From contig JAEXBT010000093.1 in NCBI GenBank assembly GCA_023393895.1, positions 1-7,763 on the forward strand: a stretch of DNA of 7,763 nucleotides. Direction: 5' to 3'. Below the pieces are notes generated by a model. The model was given only the letters and a program-made list of their open reading frames with translations, did no database searches and was not told where the DNA came from. The DNA is from Pseudomonadota bacterium (GTDB lineage: Bacteria; Pseudomonadota; Gammaproteobacteria; Xanthomonadales; Xanthomonadaceae). Positions within the stretch are counted from its first letter, which is position 1; each line of letters begins with the position of its first letter. A program made the translations under genes and the position numbers. Shown here one piece after another: positions 1 to 7,763 of this stretch.

Positions 1-1
1 C

Positions 2-1243
2 CTGCGCGGCGATGTCGAAAGCTACTACCAGTTCCGCAACCCCACCCTGACGCTGATGCAGGACACCAGTCGCCGCGGCGATGGCTCGCCGGGGTTTTCG
101 CAGCTCCGCCGAGATAGCCGCATCGCCGATTTCGCCATGCCGCTGGGTGATGGCCGCGGTTGGGCGCAGCTCGAGCAGATCACGATGGATGCCGGCCACT
201 TCCCGGTCGATGCCGGGGGCGGGCATCGGGAGGATTTCGGCAGCTGCGGGATCCCGCTGCTCGAATCCGACGGCAGCCGCTACCTGCCGCCGCCCTGCAC
301 CCGGGACATCCACCAGCGGCAGGTATCCGGCGCCGGCGTCGCGCTGGGCTGGAACCGGCAGGACGGCAACCTCGCCTTCGACATCGGGCGCACCCCGGCC
401 GGTTTCGTGGCCGCGAACTGGGTGGGGGGCGCGACGATCGGGGGCGATCTCGGCATCCTCGGCTGGAGCGCCACGCTCTCGCGCCGGCCGATGACCAATT
501 CGCTGCTCTCGCAGGCCGGCGCGGTGGATCCGCGCAGCGGCATCCGCTGGGGCGGGGTGCTGGCCGAAGGCGTCACCCTGGGCCTGGGGTATGACAAGGG
601 CGGCCGGAACGGGGTCTGGTCCAACTGGGGCGTGCATCGGATCGTGGGCGAGAACGTGGCCGACAACGACCGCATCCGCGCGATGGCCGGCTGGTACCAC
701 AAGCTGGTGCAGCGGACCGACATGCGCCTCGATGTGGGGCTGACCGGCATGTACTGGCGTTATCGGCATGACCTCGGTGGCTATTCACTCGGACAGGGCG
801 GCTACTACAGCCCGCAGCAGTACGCGTCGATCGGGGTGCCGGTGAGCTTCTTCTGGCGCAACAGCGACTGGTCGGTACGGCTCGATGGATCGTTCAGCTG
901 GTCGCAGGCGCGCACCGATCCCTCGGCGCGATATCCGCTGACGCCCCTGATCGAACGCGTCGTGGCCGGGATCGCCGCCCAGGAAGGCCGGCCGCTGGTG
1001 CTTGATCCCGCGGGGCTGTCCAGCAACGGCGGGCGCAGCAGCGGCAGCGGCTATCGCCTTTACGGCGCGGTCGAACGCCGATTGAACGACCATTTCGTGC
1101 TCGGTGCGGCCACCACGCTGCAGCGCAGCCGCGATTACTCGCCCAACAGCTTCCAGCTGTACCTGCGCTACGTCTTCAGGCCGTGGCAAGGCAACCTGCC
1201 GCTGCCGGTGGCACCCTTGTCCCCGTATGGAGAATCCCGCTGA
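2..1243 (+). CDS. bcsC: Cellulose synthase outer-membrane exporter BcsC, C-terminal beta-barrel part (5' end outside window)
   Basis: The frame is open from base 2 to the TGA at 1241-1243, giving 413 residues; the true start lies upstream, since BcsC proteins are usually over 1,000 residues. Only the outer-membrane barrel domain (BCSC_C family) is present; the periplasmic TPR part is outside the window. The family-typical stretches are GFSQL near the left edge, WGGVLAEGVTLGLGYDKGG followed by NGVWSN, YSLGQGGYYSPQQY with SVPV-like GVPVSFFWR, WSQARTDPSARYPL, and a terminal LYLRYVF plus WQGNLPLPVAPLSPYG. These match my memory of the E. coli BcsC C-terminus closely. In the family the barrel carries the nascent beta-1,4-glucan across the outer membrane after synthesis by BcsA-BcsB. 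Alternating polar/hydrophobic strands fit a porin. Two cysteines (window residues 82 and 99) could form a disulphide. bcsZ follows with a 17-nt overlap. Family assignment is firm; the symbol depends on the unseen upstream genes. Confidence 0.93.
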   Translation: MRGDVESYYQFRNPTLTLMQDTSRRGDGSPGFSQLRRDSRIADFAMPLGDGRGWAQLEQITMDAGHFPVDAGGGHREDFGSCGIPLLESDGSRYLPPPCTRDIHQRQVSGAGVALGWNRQDGNLAFDIGRTPAGFVAANWVGGATIGGDLGILGWSATLSRRPMTNSLLSQAGAVDPRSGIRWGGVLAEGVTLGLGYDKGGRNGVWSNWGVHRIVGENVADNDRIRAMAGWYHKLVQRTDMRLDVGLTGMYWRYRHDLGGYSLGQGGYYSPQQYASIGVPVSFFWRNSDWSVRLDGSFSWSQARTDPSARYPLTPLIERVVAGIAAQEGRPLVLDPAGLSSNGGRSSGSGYRLYGAVERRLNDHFVLGAATTLQRSRDYSPNSFQLYLRYVFRPWQGNLPLPVAPLSPYGESR

Positions 1244-2381
1244 CCCGCGCCTGCCGCGCCGCCGTCGCCTGTTGCAGGCGATGGCCGTCGCGCCGGTCCT
1301 CGCCTCGCTGCCCTTGACGGCCTGTGCCCGCGAGGAGTCGCGGGGCTGGCCGGGATGGCGCGCGCTGGTGGACACCAGCCTGAGCGCGGACGGCCGGATG
1401 ATCGACCGCAGCGAGCCCGACCAGCGCACCACCTCGGAAGGCCAGTCCTACGCGCTTTTCTTCGCGCTGGTCGATGGCGACCGCGGGCTCTTCGATCGCA
1501 TCCTGGCGTGGACCCGCGACAACCTCGCCGAAGGCGATCTCTCGAAGCGCCTTCCGGCATGGCACTGGGGTCAGGATGCCGCCAGCGGCGAATGGCGCGT
1601 GCTGGATGCCAACCCGGCCGCCGATTCCGACCTGTGGATCGCCTACTGCCTGATCGAAGCCGCACGGCGATGGGATGCCCCCGCGCATGCCCAAGTGGCA
1701 CGCTCGATGCTGCTGCAGATCCAGGCGCGCGAAGTGGCGCGGTTGCCGGGACTGGGCCTCATGCTCCTGCCCGGCCCCGTGGGGTTCACCCGCGAGGGCC
1801 TGTGGCGGCTCAACCCGAGCTACCTGCCGATCCCGGTTCTGCGCCGCTTGCAGGCGTTCGACCCCGGCGGCCCGTGGGGCGAAATCGCCCGGAACACGGT
1901 ACGGCTGGTGCGCGAGAGCGCGCCGCATGGCTGGGCGCCGGATTGGCTGGGCTGGCGGGACGGCGCCGTGGTGGCCGATCCGGTGCGCGGCACGCTCGGC
2001 AGCTACGACGCCATCCGCACCTACCTGTGGGCGGGCATGACCCATCGCGCGGACCCGGCCTTCCGCCCGATGCTCGATGCCCTGCACGGGCCGCGTGGCG
2101 TGCTGGCCCGCGGGCAACCCCTGCCCGAGAAGGTGGACACCGCGAGGGGTGGAATCGAAGGGAATGCGCCCTTCGGTTTCCGCGCCGCCCTGCTGCCGGA
2201 CTTGCAGGTCAGTGGCGCGGCGCGCATGGCCCGCACGCTGCGCCAAGCACTGCCGGATGCCGAGGCGCTACGAGCCGGCGAGCCTTCCTACTATTCCCAC
2301 GTGCTCAAGCAGTTCGGCGCCGGCTGGTACGACCGCCGCTTCCGCTTCGATCGCCACGGCGCGCTCCAGCCCGGTCGCTGA
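1227..2381 (+). CDS. bcsZ: BcsZ-type GH8 endo-1,4-beta-glucanase with predicted lipoprotein/Tat-like signal
   Basis: This 384-residue glycoside hydrolase family 8 cellulase is close in size to E. coli BcsZ (about 368). In the family the enzyme cleaves beta-1,4-glucan in the periplasm and aids cellulose export. The probable catalytic acid is E71 in TTSEGQSYALFFA, and the aligned aspartates are D133 in NPAADSDLWIAY and D261 in LGSYDAIRTYLWAGM; WHWG at 112-115 and LNPSYLP at 195-201 are also family motifs. The N-terminus has RRRR at 11-14, a hydrophobic run to residue 31 and a lipobox-like LTAC with C33, so I infer an exported lipoprotein, perhaps through Tat. The ATG at 1227 was chosen because it keeps the arginine n-region; the next ATG (1281) would lose it, and the longer upstream frame reads through bcsC out of frame. 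No clear Shine-Dalgarno precedes 1227, so translation is probably coupled to bcsC, which ends 17 nt inside this gene. Confidence 0.93.
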   Translation: MENPADPRLPRRRRLLQAMAVAPVLASLPLTACAREESRGWPGWRALVDTSLSADGRMIDRSEPDQRTTSEGQSYALFFALVDGDRGLFDRILAWTRDNLAEGDLSKRLPAWHWGQDAASGEWRVLDANPAADSDLWIAYCLIEAARRWDAPAHAQVARSMLLQIQAREVARLPGLGLMLLPGPVGFTREGLWRLNPSYLPIPVLRRLQAFDPGGPWGEIARNTVRLVRESAPHGWAPDWLGWRDGAVVADPVRGTLGSYDAIRTYLWAGMTHRADPAFRPMLDALHGPRGVLARGQPLPEKVDTARGGIEGNAPFGFRAALLPDLQVSGAARMARTLRQALPDAEALRAGEPSYYSHVLKQFGAGWYDRRFRFDRHGALQPGR

Positions 2382-2385
2382 CCGG

Positions 2386-2419
2386 AGAAAAAGAAAAGCC
2401 GCGCCCTCGCAGGCGCGGC
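2386..2419 (-). terminator. Rho-independent terminator of ettA
   Basis: A perfect 8-bp GC stem pairs 2398-2405 (gccgcgcc) with 2412-2419 (ggcgcggc) around a 6-nt loop. On the minus strand the stem is followed at once by a T-rich run (2397 down to 2386, ttttctttttct), which is classic intrinsic terminator form for the minus-strand gene ending at 2445. On the plus strand the stem is followed only by ccttcatc, so it would be a poor terminator for bcsZ, which ends at 2381. Strength is inferred, not computed. Confidence 0.82.
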
Positions 2420-2444
2420 CTTCATCGCCGGGGATGCGGCGCGG

Positions 2445-4109
2445 TTACTTCAGCGCCTTGAAGCGCAGCCGCTTCGGCGCGGCGTCCTCGCCCATGCGGC
2501 GCTTCTTGTCTTCCTCGTACTCGCGGTAGTTGCCCTGGAAGAACTCCACGTGCGAGTCGCCCTCGAAGGCGAGGATGTGGGTGGCGATGCGGTCCAGGAA
2601 CCAGCGGTCGTGGCTGATCACGAAGGTGTTGCCGGGGAACTCGAGCAAGGCGTCTTCCAGCGCGCGCAGGGTTTCGATGTCGAGGTCGTTCGATGGTTCG
2701 TCCAGCAGCAGCACGTTGCCGCCCTGCAGCAGGGTCTTGGCCATGTGCAGGCGGCCGCGCTCGCCGCCGGAGAGGCTGCCGACCATCTTCTGCTGGTCCT
2801 GGCCCTTGAAGTTGAAGCGGCCGATGTAGGCGCGCGACTGGATCTCGGTGCCGTTGATGTTGAGGATGTCCAGCCCGCCGGACACTTCCTCGAACACGGT
2901 CTTGTCGCCTTCCAGCTTGTCGCGGCTCTGGTCGACATAGGAAAGCTGGACGGTCGGGCCGATGACGATTTCGCCCGAATCCGGCTTTTCCTGCCCGGTG
3001 ATCATCTTGAACAGCGTGGACTTGCCCGCGCCGTTGGGGCCGATGATGCCGACGATGGCGCCCGGCGGGACGATCATCGAAAGGTTGTCGATCAGCAGGC
3101 GATCGCCGAACTTCTTCGACACGTTGCGGAATTCGATCACCGAGTTGCCCAGACGCTCGCCCGGCGGGATGAAGATCTCGTTGGTCTCGTTGCGCTTCTG
3201 GTATTCCTGCGACTGCAGCTCTTCCAGACGCGCCAGGCGCGCCTTGCCCTTGCTGCGGCCGCCCTTGGCATTCTGCCGCGACCACTCCAGTTCCTTCTGG
3301 ATGGCCTTCTGGCGGGCCTTTTCCTGGTTCTCTTCCTGCCTCAGGCGCTCGTCCTTCTGCACCAGCCACTCGGTGTAGTTGCCCTTCCACGGGATGCCGC
3401 GGCCGCGGTCCAGCTCGAGGATCCACTCGGCGGCGTTGTCGAGGAAGTAGCGATCATGGGTGACGGCGACCACGGTGCCGGTGTAGCGGGCCAGGAACTG
3501 CTCCAGCCACTCCACCGACTCGGCGTCGAGATGGTTGGTCGGTTCGTCCAGCAGCAGCATGTCCGGCTTCTGAAGCAGCAGGCGGCACAGCGCCACGCGG
3601 CGCTTCTCGCCGCCGGAGAGATTGCCGATCTTCGCGTCCCACGGCGGCAGGCGCAGTGCGTCGGCCGCCACTTCCAGCTGGTTCTCCAGCGTGTGTGCGT
3701 CGCCGGCGGCGAGGATCGCCTCCAGGCGCTCCTGCTCCTTGGCCAGCGCGTCGAAATCCGCGTCTTCCTCGGCGTAAGCCGCATAGACCTCGTCCAGCCG
3801 CGCCTGCGCCTGCAGCACTTCGCCCACGCCTTCCTCGACCGCTTCGCGCACGGTCATCTCGGGATCGAGCTGCGGCTCCTGCGGCAGGTAGCCCACCTTG
3901 ATGCCGGGCTGCGGGCGGGCCTCGCCTTCGAAATCGGTATCGACGCCGGCCATGATCTTGAGCACGGTCGATTTGCCGGCGCCGTTCAGGCCGAGCAGGC
4001 CGATCTTGGCACCGGGAAAGAACGAAAGGGAGATGTCCTTGATGATCTGCCGCTTCGGCGGCACCACCTTGGACACCCGGTTCATGGTGTAGATGTATTG
4101 CGATGACAT
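2445..4109 (-). CDS. ettA: Energy-dependent translational throttle protein EttA (ABC-F ATPase)
   Basis: This complete 554-residue ABC-F protein matches the usual EttA length (about 555). It has two ATPase domains and no membrane segment. Domain 1 shows Walker [10 protein letters not shown] at 40-48, signature LSGGE at 164-168 and Walker [12 protein letters not shown] at 185-195, with catalytic E189. The arm insertion lies around 95-140 and the charged interdomain linker around 245-320. Domain 2 shows GPNGAGKST at 357-365, LSGGE at 446-450 and [11 protein letters not shown] at 467-477, with E471. The start ([16 protein letters not shown]) and basic tail (KRLRFKALK) are those of EttA rather than Uup or the antibiotic-resistance ABC-F proteins. 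In E. coli EttA binds the ribosomal E site and holds initiating ribosomes according to the ADP/ATP ratio. The start at 4109 has a GGAG 10 nt upstream. The gene is divergent from glyA, convergent with bcsZ, and apparently monocistronic. Confidence 0.96.
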   Translation of the reverse strand: MSSQYIYTMNRVSKVVPPKRQIIKDISLSFFPGAKIGLLGLNGAGKSTVLKIMAGVDTDFEGEARPQPGIKVGYLPQEPQLDPEMTVREAVEEGVGEVLQAQARLDEVYAAYAEEDADFDALAKEQERLEAILAAGDAHTLENQLEVAADALRLPPWDAKIGNLSGGEKRRVALCRLLLQKPDMLLLDEPTNHLDAESVEWLEQFLARYTGTVVAVTHDRYFLDNAAEWILELDRGRGIPWKGNYTEWLVQKDERLRQEENQEKARQKAIQKELEWSRQNAKGGRSKGKARLARLEELQSQEYQKRNETNEIFIPPGERLGNSVIEFRNVSKKFGDRLLIDNLSMIVPPGAIVGIIGPNGAGKSTLFKMITGQEKPDSGEIVIGPTVQLSYVDQSRDKLEGDKTVFEEVSGGLDILNINGTEIQSRAYIGRFNFKGQDQQKMVGSLSGGERGRLHMAKTLLQGGNVLLLDEPSNDLDIETLRALEDALLEFPGNTFVISHDRWFLDRIATHILAFEGDSHVEFFQGNYREYEEDKKRRMGEDAAPKRLRFKALK

Positions 4110-4177
4110 GCGGGGGCTGCTCCGTGCGCGACGAATAGCCGGGCGATGCCGGCTTCGGGGGTTTCGGGAATCGGTCG

Positions 4178-4183
4178 ATTATA
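4178..4183 (-). promoter_or_regulatory. Predicted -10 element for ettA (perfect TATAAT)
   Basis: The minus strand reads gcttataatcg here, a perfect sigma-70 TATAAT hexamer in an otherwise very GC-rich stretch. It would start ettA RNA near 4171 and give a leader of about 60 nt. The place of the -35 box (about 4201-4206) reads cgccgc, far from TTGACA, so the promoter rests on the -10 alone. Read on the plus strand the same AT island gives TATAAG (4180-4185), a possible extra glyA start. Confidence 0.55.
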
Positions 4184-4188
4184 AGCGG

Positions 4189-4218
4189 CCCGGCGCCCGG
4201 GCGGCGGGCCGCGCCGGG
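4189..4218. repeat. GC-rich inverted repeat in the ettA/glyA intergenic region
   Basis: Perfect 8-bp arms cccggcgc (4189-4196) and gcgccggg (4211-4218) flank a 14-nt GC-only spacer. The repeat sits between the two opposed -10 elements, over the expected -35 zone of both promoters. It could be an operator-like site or simply a result of base composition; there is no T-tract, so it does not look like an intrinsic terminator. Confidence 0.5.
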
Positions 4219-4223
4219 ACGGC

Positions 4224-4229
4224 TAGAAT
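4224..4229 (+). promoter_or_regulatory. Predicted -10 element for glyA (TAGAAT)
   Basis: TAGAAT matches the sigma-70 -10 consensus at five of six positions and lies 31 nt before the glyA ATG, so RNA would start near 4236 with a short leader of about 25 nt. No TTGACA-like -35 is visible at the right distance; that zone is occupied by the inverted repeat. The gggg/cccc pair at 4231-4234 and 4240-4243 could form a small hairpin at the RNA 5' end. I see no riboswitch-like architecture. Confidence 0.45.
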
Positions 4230-4260
4230 GGGGGCTTGTCCCCGTGAAACCGGATCCGTC

Positions 4261-5514
<1,254 letters not shown>

Positions 5515-5541
5515 AGGGCGAGGAGCGCCTGGCTTCTACCC

Positions 5542-6060
5542 ATGCACTGCCCCTTCTGCCACAACACCGATACCCGCGTGATCGATTCGCGCGTGTCCGA
5601 CGATGGCGCGACGATCCGCAGGCGGCGCGAGTGCGAGGCCTGCGGTGACCGGTTCTCCACGCTCGAGACCATCGAGCTGAAATTGCCGGCGATCATCAAG
5701 TCCGATGGCCGTCGCGAACCGTTCGATGCCCGCAAGCTGCGGCTCAGCTTCGATCGCGCCCTGCACAAGCGGCCGGTCTCGGAGGAACAGATCGAGGCGG
5801 CGGTGCGGGGCGTGGTCCAGGACCTGCGGATGACCGCCGAGCGCGAGCTGGCCTCGCGGCGGGTGGGGGAGTTCGTGATGGCGCAGTTGCGCAAGCTCGA
5901 CCAGGTCGGCTTCGTGCGCTTCGCATCGGTCTATCGCTCGTTCGAGGACGTGGACGATTTCCGCGAGGAACTCGATCGCCTCGAGCGCGACATCCCCGGC
6001 GAGGCGCAGCTGCCCTTGTTGGAGCAGCCGCGCGGCCGCGGCGAAAGGAAGAAGAAATGA
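5542..6060 (+). CDS. nrdR: Transcriptional repressor NrdR (ribonucleotide reductase regulator)
   Basis: This 172-residue NrdR has a zinc ribbon with C3, C6, C31 and C34 (MHCPFC and [10 protein letters not shown]), then an ATP-cone from about 48 to 138 that opens with [16 protein letters not shown] and closes with [19 protein letters not shown]. In the family it senses ATP/dATP and represses ribonucleotide reductase operons by binding paired NrdR boxes; I see no such box in this window, so the targets lie elsewhere. The start is secure: the frame upstream holds no start codon before the in-frame glyA stop at 5512-5514. The nearest AGGAG (5521-5525) is 16 nt from the ATG, unusually far, so translation may depend on ribosomes finishing glyA. 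The tail after residue 150 is longer than in E. coli (149 residues, from memory) and ends in a basic RGRGERKKK. The stop overlaps the ribD start. Confidence 0.97.
   Translation: MHCPFCHNTDTRVIDSRVSDDGATIRRRRECEACGDRFSTLETIELKLPAIIKSDGRREPFDARKLRLSFDRALHKRPVSEEQIEAAVRGVVQDLRMTAERELASRRVGEFVMAQLRKLDQVGFVRFASVYRSFEDVDDFREELDRLERDIPGEAQLPLLEQPRGRGERKKK
6045..6051 (+). promoter_or_regulatory. Ribosome binding site of ribD inside the nrdR 3' end
   Basis: AAGGAAG lies with its AGGA core (6046-6049) 7 nt before the ribD ATG at 6057. It is one of the better Shine-Dalgarno sequences in the window and supports this start over the internal ATGs at 6090 and 6093. It also encodes part of the lysine-rich NrdR tail. 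Confidence 0.7.
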
Positions 6061-7154
6061 TCGACGGATACACCGTCCTCGACCACGCCATGATGTCGCG
6101 CGCCCTGCAGCTCGCGGCTCGCGGGGCCTACACCACCAAGCCCAACCCGATGGTCGGCTGCGTGCTGGTCCGCGATGGCACGGTGGTGGGCGAGGGCTGG
6201 CACGCGCAGGCGGGTGGCCCGCATGCGGAGATCGTGGCGCTCGAGGCCGCCGGCGAAGCCGCGCGTGGCGCCACCGCCTATGTCACGCTGGAGCCCTGCG
6301 CCCATGTCGGCCGTACCGGGCCCTGCGCCGATGCGCTGGTGGCGGCCGGGGTCACGAAAGTCATCGCGGCGATGCGCGACCCGTTCCCGCACGTGGACGG
6401 GGCCGGTTTCGACCGGCTGCGGGCAGCGGGGATCGAGGTCCAGCATGGGCTGATGGCGGACCGGGCGCGTCAGCTCAACCGCGCGTTCTTCTCGCGGATC
6501 GAACGCGGCCGGCCGTGGCTGCGGGTCAAGCTGGGCATCAGCCTGGACGGCCGCACCGCGCTGGCCAACGGGGAATCGCAATGGATCACCAGCCCCGAGG
6601 CGCGCGAGGACGTGCATCGCTGGCGCGCGCGCTGCGGCGCGCTGCTGACCGGCGCCGGCACCGTGCTGGCCGATGATCCGCACCTGACCGTGCGCTTGCA
6701 GGATGCGTCCGATTTCGTCGCGCCGATGCGGGTGGTGCTGGACCCCGGGTTGGCCACCGTGGCGCGCGGCAACGTGCGTCGCGGCGATGTGCCCACGCTC
6801 TATTTCCACGCACCGGACGCCAAGCCGCCGCGCGACATTCCGCTGCAGCGCCACGCGGTGCCCGTGCAGGGCGGCCAGCTCGACCTGGAGGCCGTGCTGG
6901 CGGAGCTGGCGCGTCGCGAAATCAACGAGGTCCAGGTGGAAACCGGTGCCACCCTTGCCGGCGCCTTCCTCAAGGCCGGGCTGATGGACGAACTGCTGGT
7001 GTACGTGGCCCCCGTGCTGCTGGGGGATCGCGCACGGCCGATGTTCGACGGGCTGGGCATCGAGCACATGACGCAGAAACACGCGCTCGAGCTGCTGGAT
7101 TCGCGTCAGGTCGGGCCGGACCAGCGCTGGCTGCTGCGTCCGGCGCGGGCTTGA
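6057..7154 (+). CDS. ribD: Bifunctional riboflavin biosynthesis protein RibD (pyrimidine deaminase/reductase)
   Basis: This 365-residue RibD carries out the second and third steps of riboflavin synthesis: deamination of the diaminopyrimidinone ribosylamino phosphate, then NADPH-dependent reduction of the ribose chain. The N-terminal deaminase (about 8-150) has the zinc site GGPHAE (H56, catalytic E58) and [12 protein letters not shown] (C81, C90). The C-terminal reductase (about 153-363) has [50 protein letters not shown] and [13 protein letters not shown]. Both halves look intact. The ATG at 6057 overlaps the nrdR TGA as ATGA, typical of translational coupling, and has a good Shine-Dalgarno. 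The order nrdR-ribD-ribE is conserved in many gammaproteobacteria (family knowledge). ribE starts 70 bp downstream. Confidence 0.97.
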   Translation: MIDGYTVLDHAMMSRALQLAARGAYTTKPNPMVGCVLVRDGTVVGEGWHAQAGGPHAEIVALEAAGEAARGATAYVTLEPCAHVGRTGPCADALVAAGVTKVIAAMRDPFPHVDGAGFDRLRAAGIEVQHGLMADRARQLNRAFFSRIERGRPWLRVKLGISLDGRTALANGESQWITSPEAREDVHRWRARCGALLTGAGTVLADDPHLTVRLQDASDFVAPMRVVLDPGLATVARGNVRRGDVPTLYFHAPDAKPPRDIPLQRHAVPVQGGQLDLEAVLAELARREINEVQVETGATLAGAFLKAGLMDELLVYVAPVLLGDRARPMFDGLGIEHMTQKHALELLDSRQVGPDQRWLLRPARA

Positions 7155-7224
7155 GAATCCCCGTGCATGGCCGCATATCGGGCCGGGACCGGGCCGACCG
7201 TGGCCGCAGCGGAATGCATGATTC
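7155..7224 (+). other. ribD-ribE intergenic spacer
   Basis: The 70 bp hold two small direct repeats: tggccgca at 7168-7175 and 7201-7208, and cgggccg at 7179-7185 and 7190-7196. I see no T-tract terminator and no -10 box worth calling. It is too short for an FMN riboswitch and lacks the conserved RFN sequence blocks. The ribE ribosome site is weak (gcgga, about 7208-7212). Read-through from ribD into ribE is the simplest reading. Confidence 0.4.
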
Positions 7225-7763
7225 ATGTTCACCGGATTGATCCAGGGCGTCGGGCGGCTTCAGCGCCTTGAACCGCGCGGCGGCGACATGCGACTGCACG
7301 TCGATGTCGGCACCTTGCTCTTCGCGGACGTGCAGGCGGGCGAGAGCATCGCGGTCAACGGCGTCTGCCTGACCGTGGTCGAATTCGACGCCACGGGCTT
7401 CGCCGCCGATGCCTCCACCGAAACCCTTGCGCTGACCACGCTCGGCGGCCTGCGCGAAGGCGCGGCGCTTAACCTGGAGCGCGCGTTGCTGCCCACCGAC
7501 CGCCTCGGCGGGCATCTGGTCAGCGGCCACGTCGATGGCGTCGGCCGCGTGCTTCAGGTCTGGGAGGATGCGCGGGCCCAGCGCTGGCGTTTCGCGATGC
7601 CGGCGGAACTGGCGCGCTACGTCGCGAAGAAAGGCTCGATCTGCGTGGACGGCGTGAGCCTGACCGTCAACGAAGCCGGCGCGGACTTCTTCGAAGTTGC
7701 GCTGATTCCCCACACCGTCAGCCATACCGCCTTCGCCGAAACCACTGTCGGCGATCCGGTGAA
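7225..7763 (+). CDS. ribE: Riboflavin synthase alpha subunit, 3' end outside window
   Basis: From the ATG at 7225 the frame stays open to the window edge: 179 full codons plus two bases, of a protein usually about 200-220 residues. It joins two 6,7-dimethyl-8-ribityllumazine molecules to give riboflavin, the last step of the pathway. The tandem lumazine-binding fold is plain: MFTGLIQGVG at the N-terminus, SIAVNGVCLTV at 41-51 (C48), DRLGGHLVSGHVDGVG at 92-107 (H97, H102) and, in the second repeat, YVAKKGSICVDGVSLTVNE at 132-150, then FEVALIPHT. MFTG is the near-invariant family start, which fixes this ATG; the nearby ATGs at 7214 and 7218 are out of frame. The gene is called ribC in some species. 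ribBA, ribH and nusB commonly follow in this order, but that is beyond the window. Confidence 0.96.
   Translation, partial: MFTGLIQGVGRLQRLEPRGGDMRLHVDVGTLLFADVQAGESIAVNGVCLTVVEFDATGFAADASTETLALTTLGGLREGAALNLERALLPTDRLGGHLVSGHVDGVGRVLQVWEDARAQRWRFAMPAELARYVAKKGSICVDGVSLTVNEAGADFFEVALIPHTVSHTAFAETTVGDPV

Noticed and set aside
1104..1226. A 41-codon N-terminal extension of bcsZ.
   Set aside because: It lies wholly inside the bcsC reading frame and encodes a Cys/Arg-rich stretch that would bury the signal peptide.
2550..4106. A 518-codon plus-strand open frame lying antisense over nearly all of ettA.
   Set aside because: It mirrors ettA exactly and its protein is low-complexity Leu/Ala/Val/Gln/His/Arg/Asp with no recognisable motif. 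Long antisense frames are expected in very GC-rich genes, and the ettA reading has every ABC-F motif.
4093..4260. A 56-codon N-terminal extension of glyA.
   Set aside because: It would run over the divergent promoters and into the ettA start, and the encoded residues (Arg/Gly/Ala-rich) have no match in GlyA, whose family length is met exactly from 4261.
7155..7224. A possible FMN riboswitch before ribE.
   Set aside because: The spacer is only 70 bp and has none of the conserved RFN element sequence blocks.
5931..7232. A 433-codon minus-strand open frame antisense to ribD.
   Set aside because: RibD on the plus strand has intact zinc and reductase motifs; the antisense frame is rich in Arg/His/Ala/Gly without any family signature.

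Overview
The window is about 68% GC by eye (not computed) and tightly packed. It looks like a gammaproteobacterial chromosome, most likely Lysobacterales/Xanthomonadales (Lysobacter, Luteimonas or Xanthomonas-like). This rests on protein resemblance recalled from memory and on the gene order glyA-nrdR-ribD-ribE; no database search was possible. I see no mobile element, CRISPR array, tRNA, rRNA or phage gene. I also found no convincing undescribed system, so the findings are modest.

Layout. (1) Positions 2-2381, plus strand: the distal end of a bacterial cellulose synthase (bcs) operon. It holds the C-terminal 413 residues of the outer-membrane exporter BcsC, then a complete GH8 endoglucanase BcsZ that starts inside the end of bcsC. 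BcsZ has an arginine-rich signal peptide ending in a lipobox-like LTAC, which suggests a lipoprotein, possibly Tat-exported. (2) Positions 2382-2444: a short convergent spacer with an intrinsic terminator oriented to end the minus-strand gene. (3) Positions 2445-4109, minus strand: ettA, a complete ABC-F ribosome-associated ATPase. (4) Positions 4110-4260: a divergent promoter region between ettA and glyA. It has a perfect TATAAT facing ettA, a TAGAAT facing glyA, and a GC-rich inverted repeat between them. (5) Positions 4261-7763, plus strand: a compact cluster of glyA (serine hydroxymethyltransferase), nrdR (ribonucleotide reductase repressor), ribD (bifunctional deaminase/reductase of riboflavin synthesis) and the first 179 codons of ribE (riboflavin synthase), which runs off the right edge.

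How the genes work together. BcsC and BcsZ are both periplasm/outer-membrane parts of the cellulose secretion machine: BcsC passes the glucan through the outer membrane and BcsZ trims it. The right half is core metabolism: GlyA supplies one-carbon units, NrdR sets dNTP supply according to ATP/dATP, and RibD and RibE catalyse early and final steps of riboflavin synthesis. glyA, nrdR and ribD are 27 bp apart or overlap by 4 bp, so they are probably co-transcribed; ribE follows after 70 bp. No stretch over 300 bases lacks a gene.
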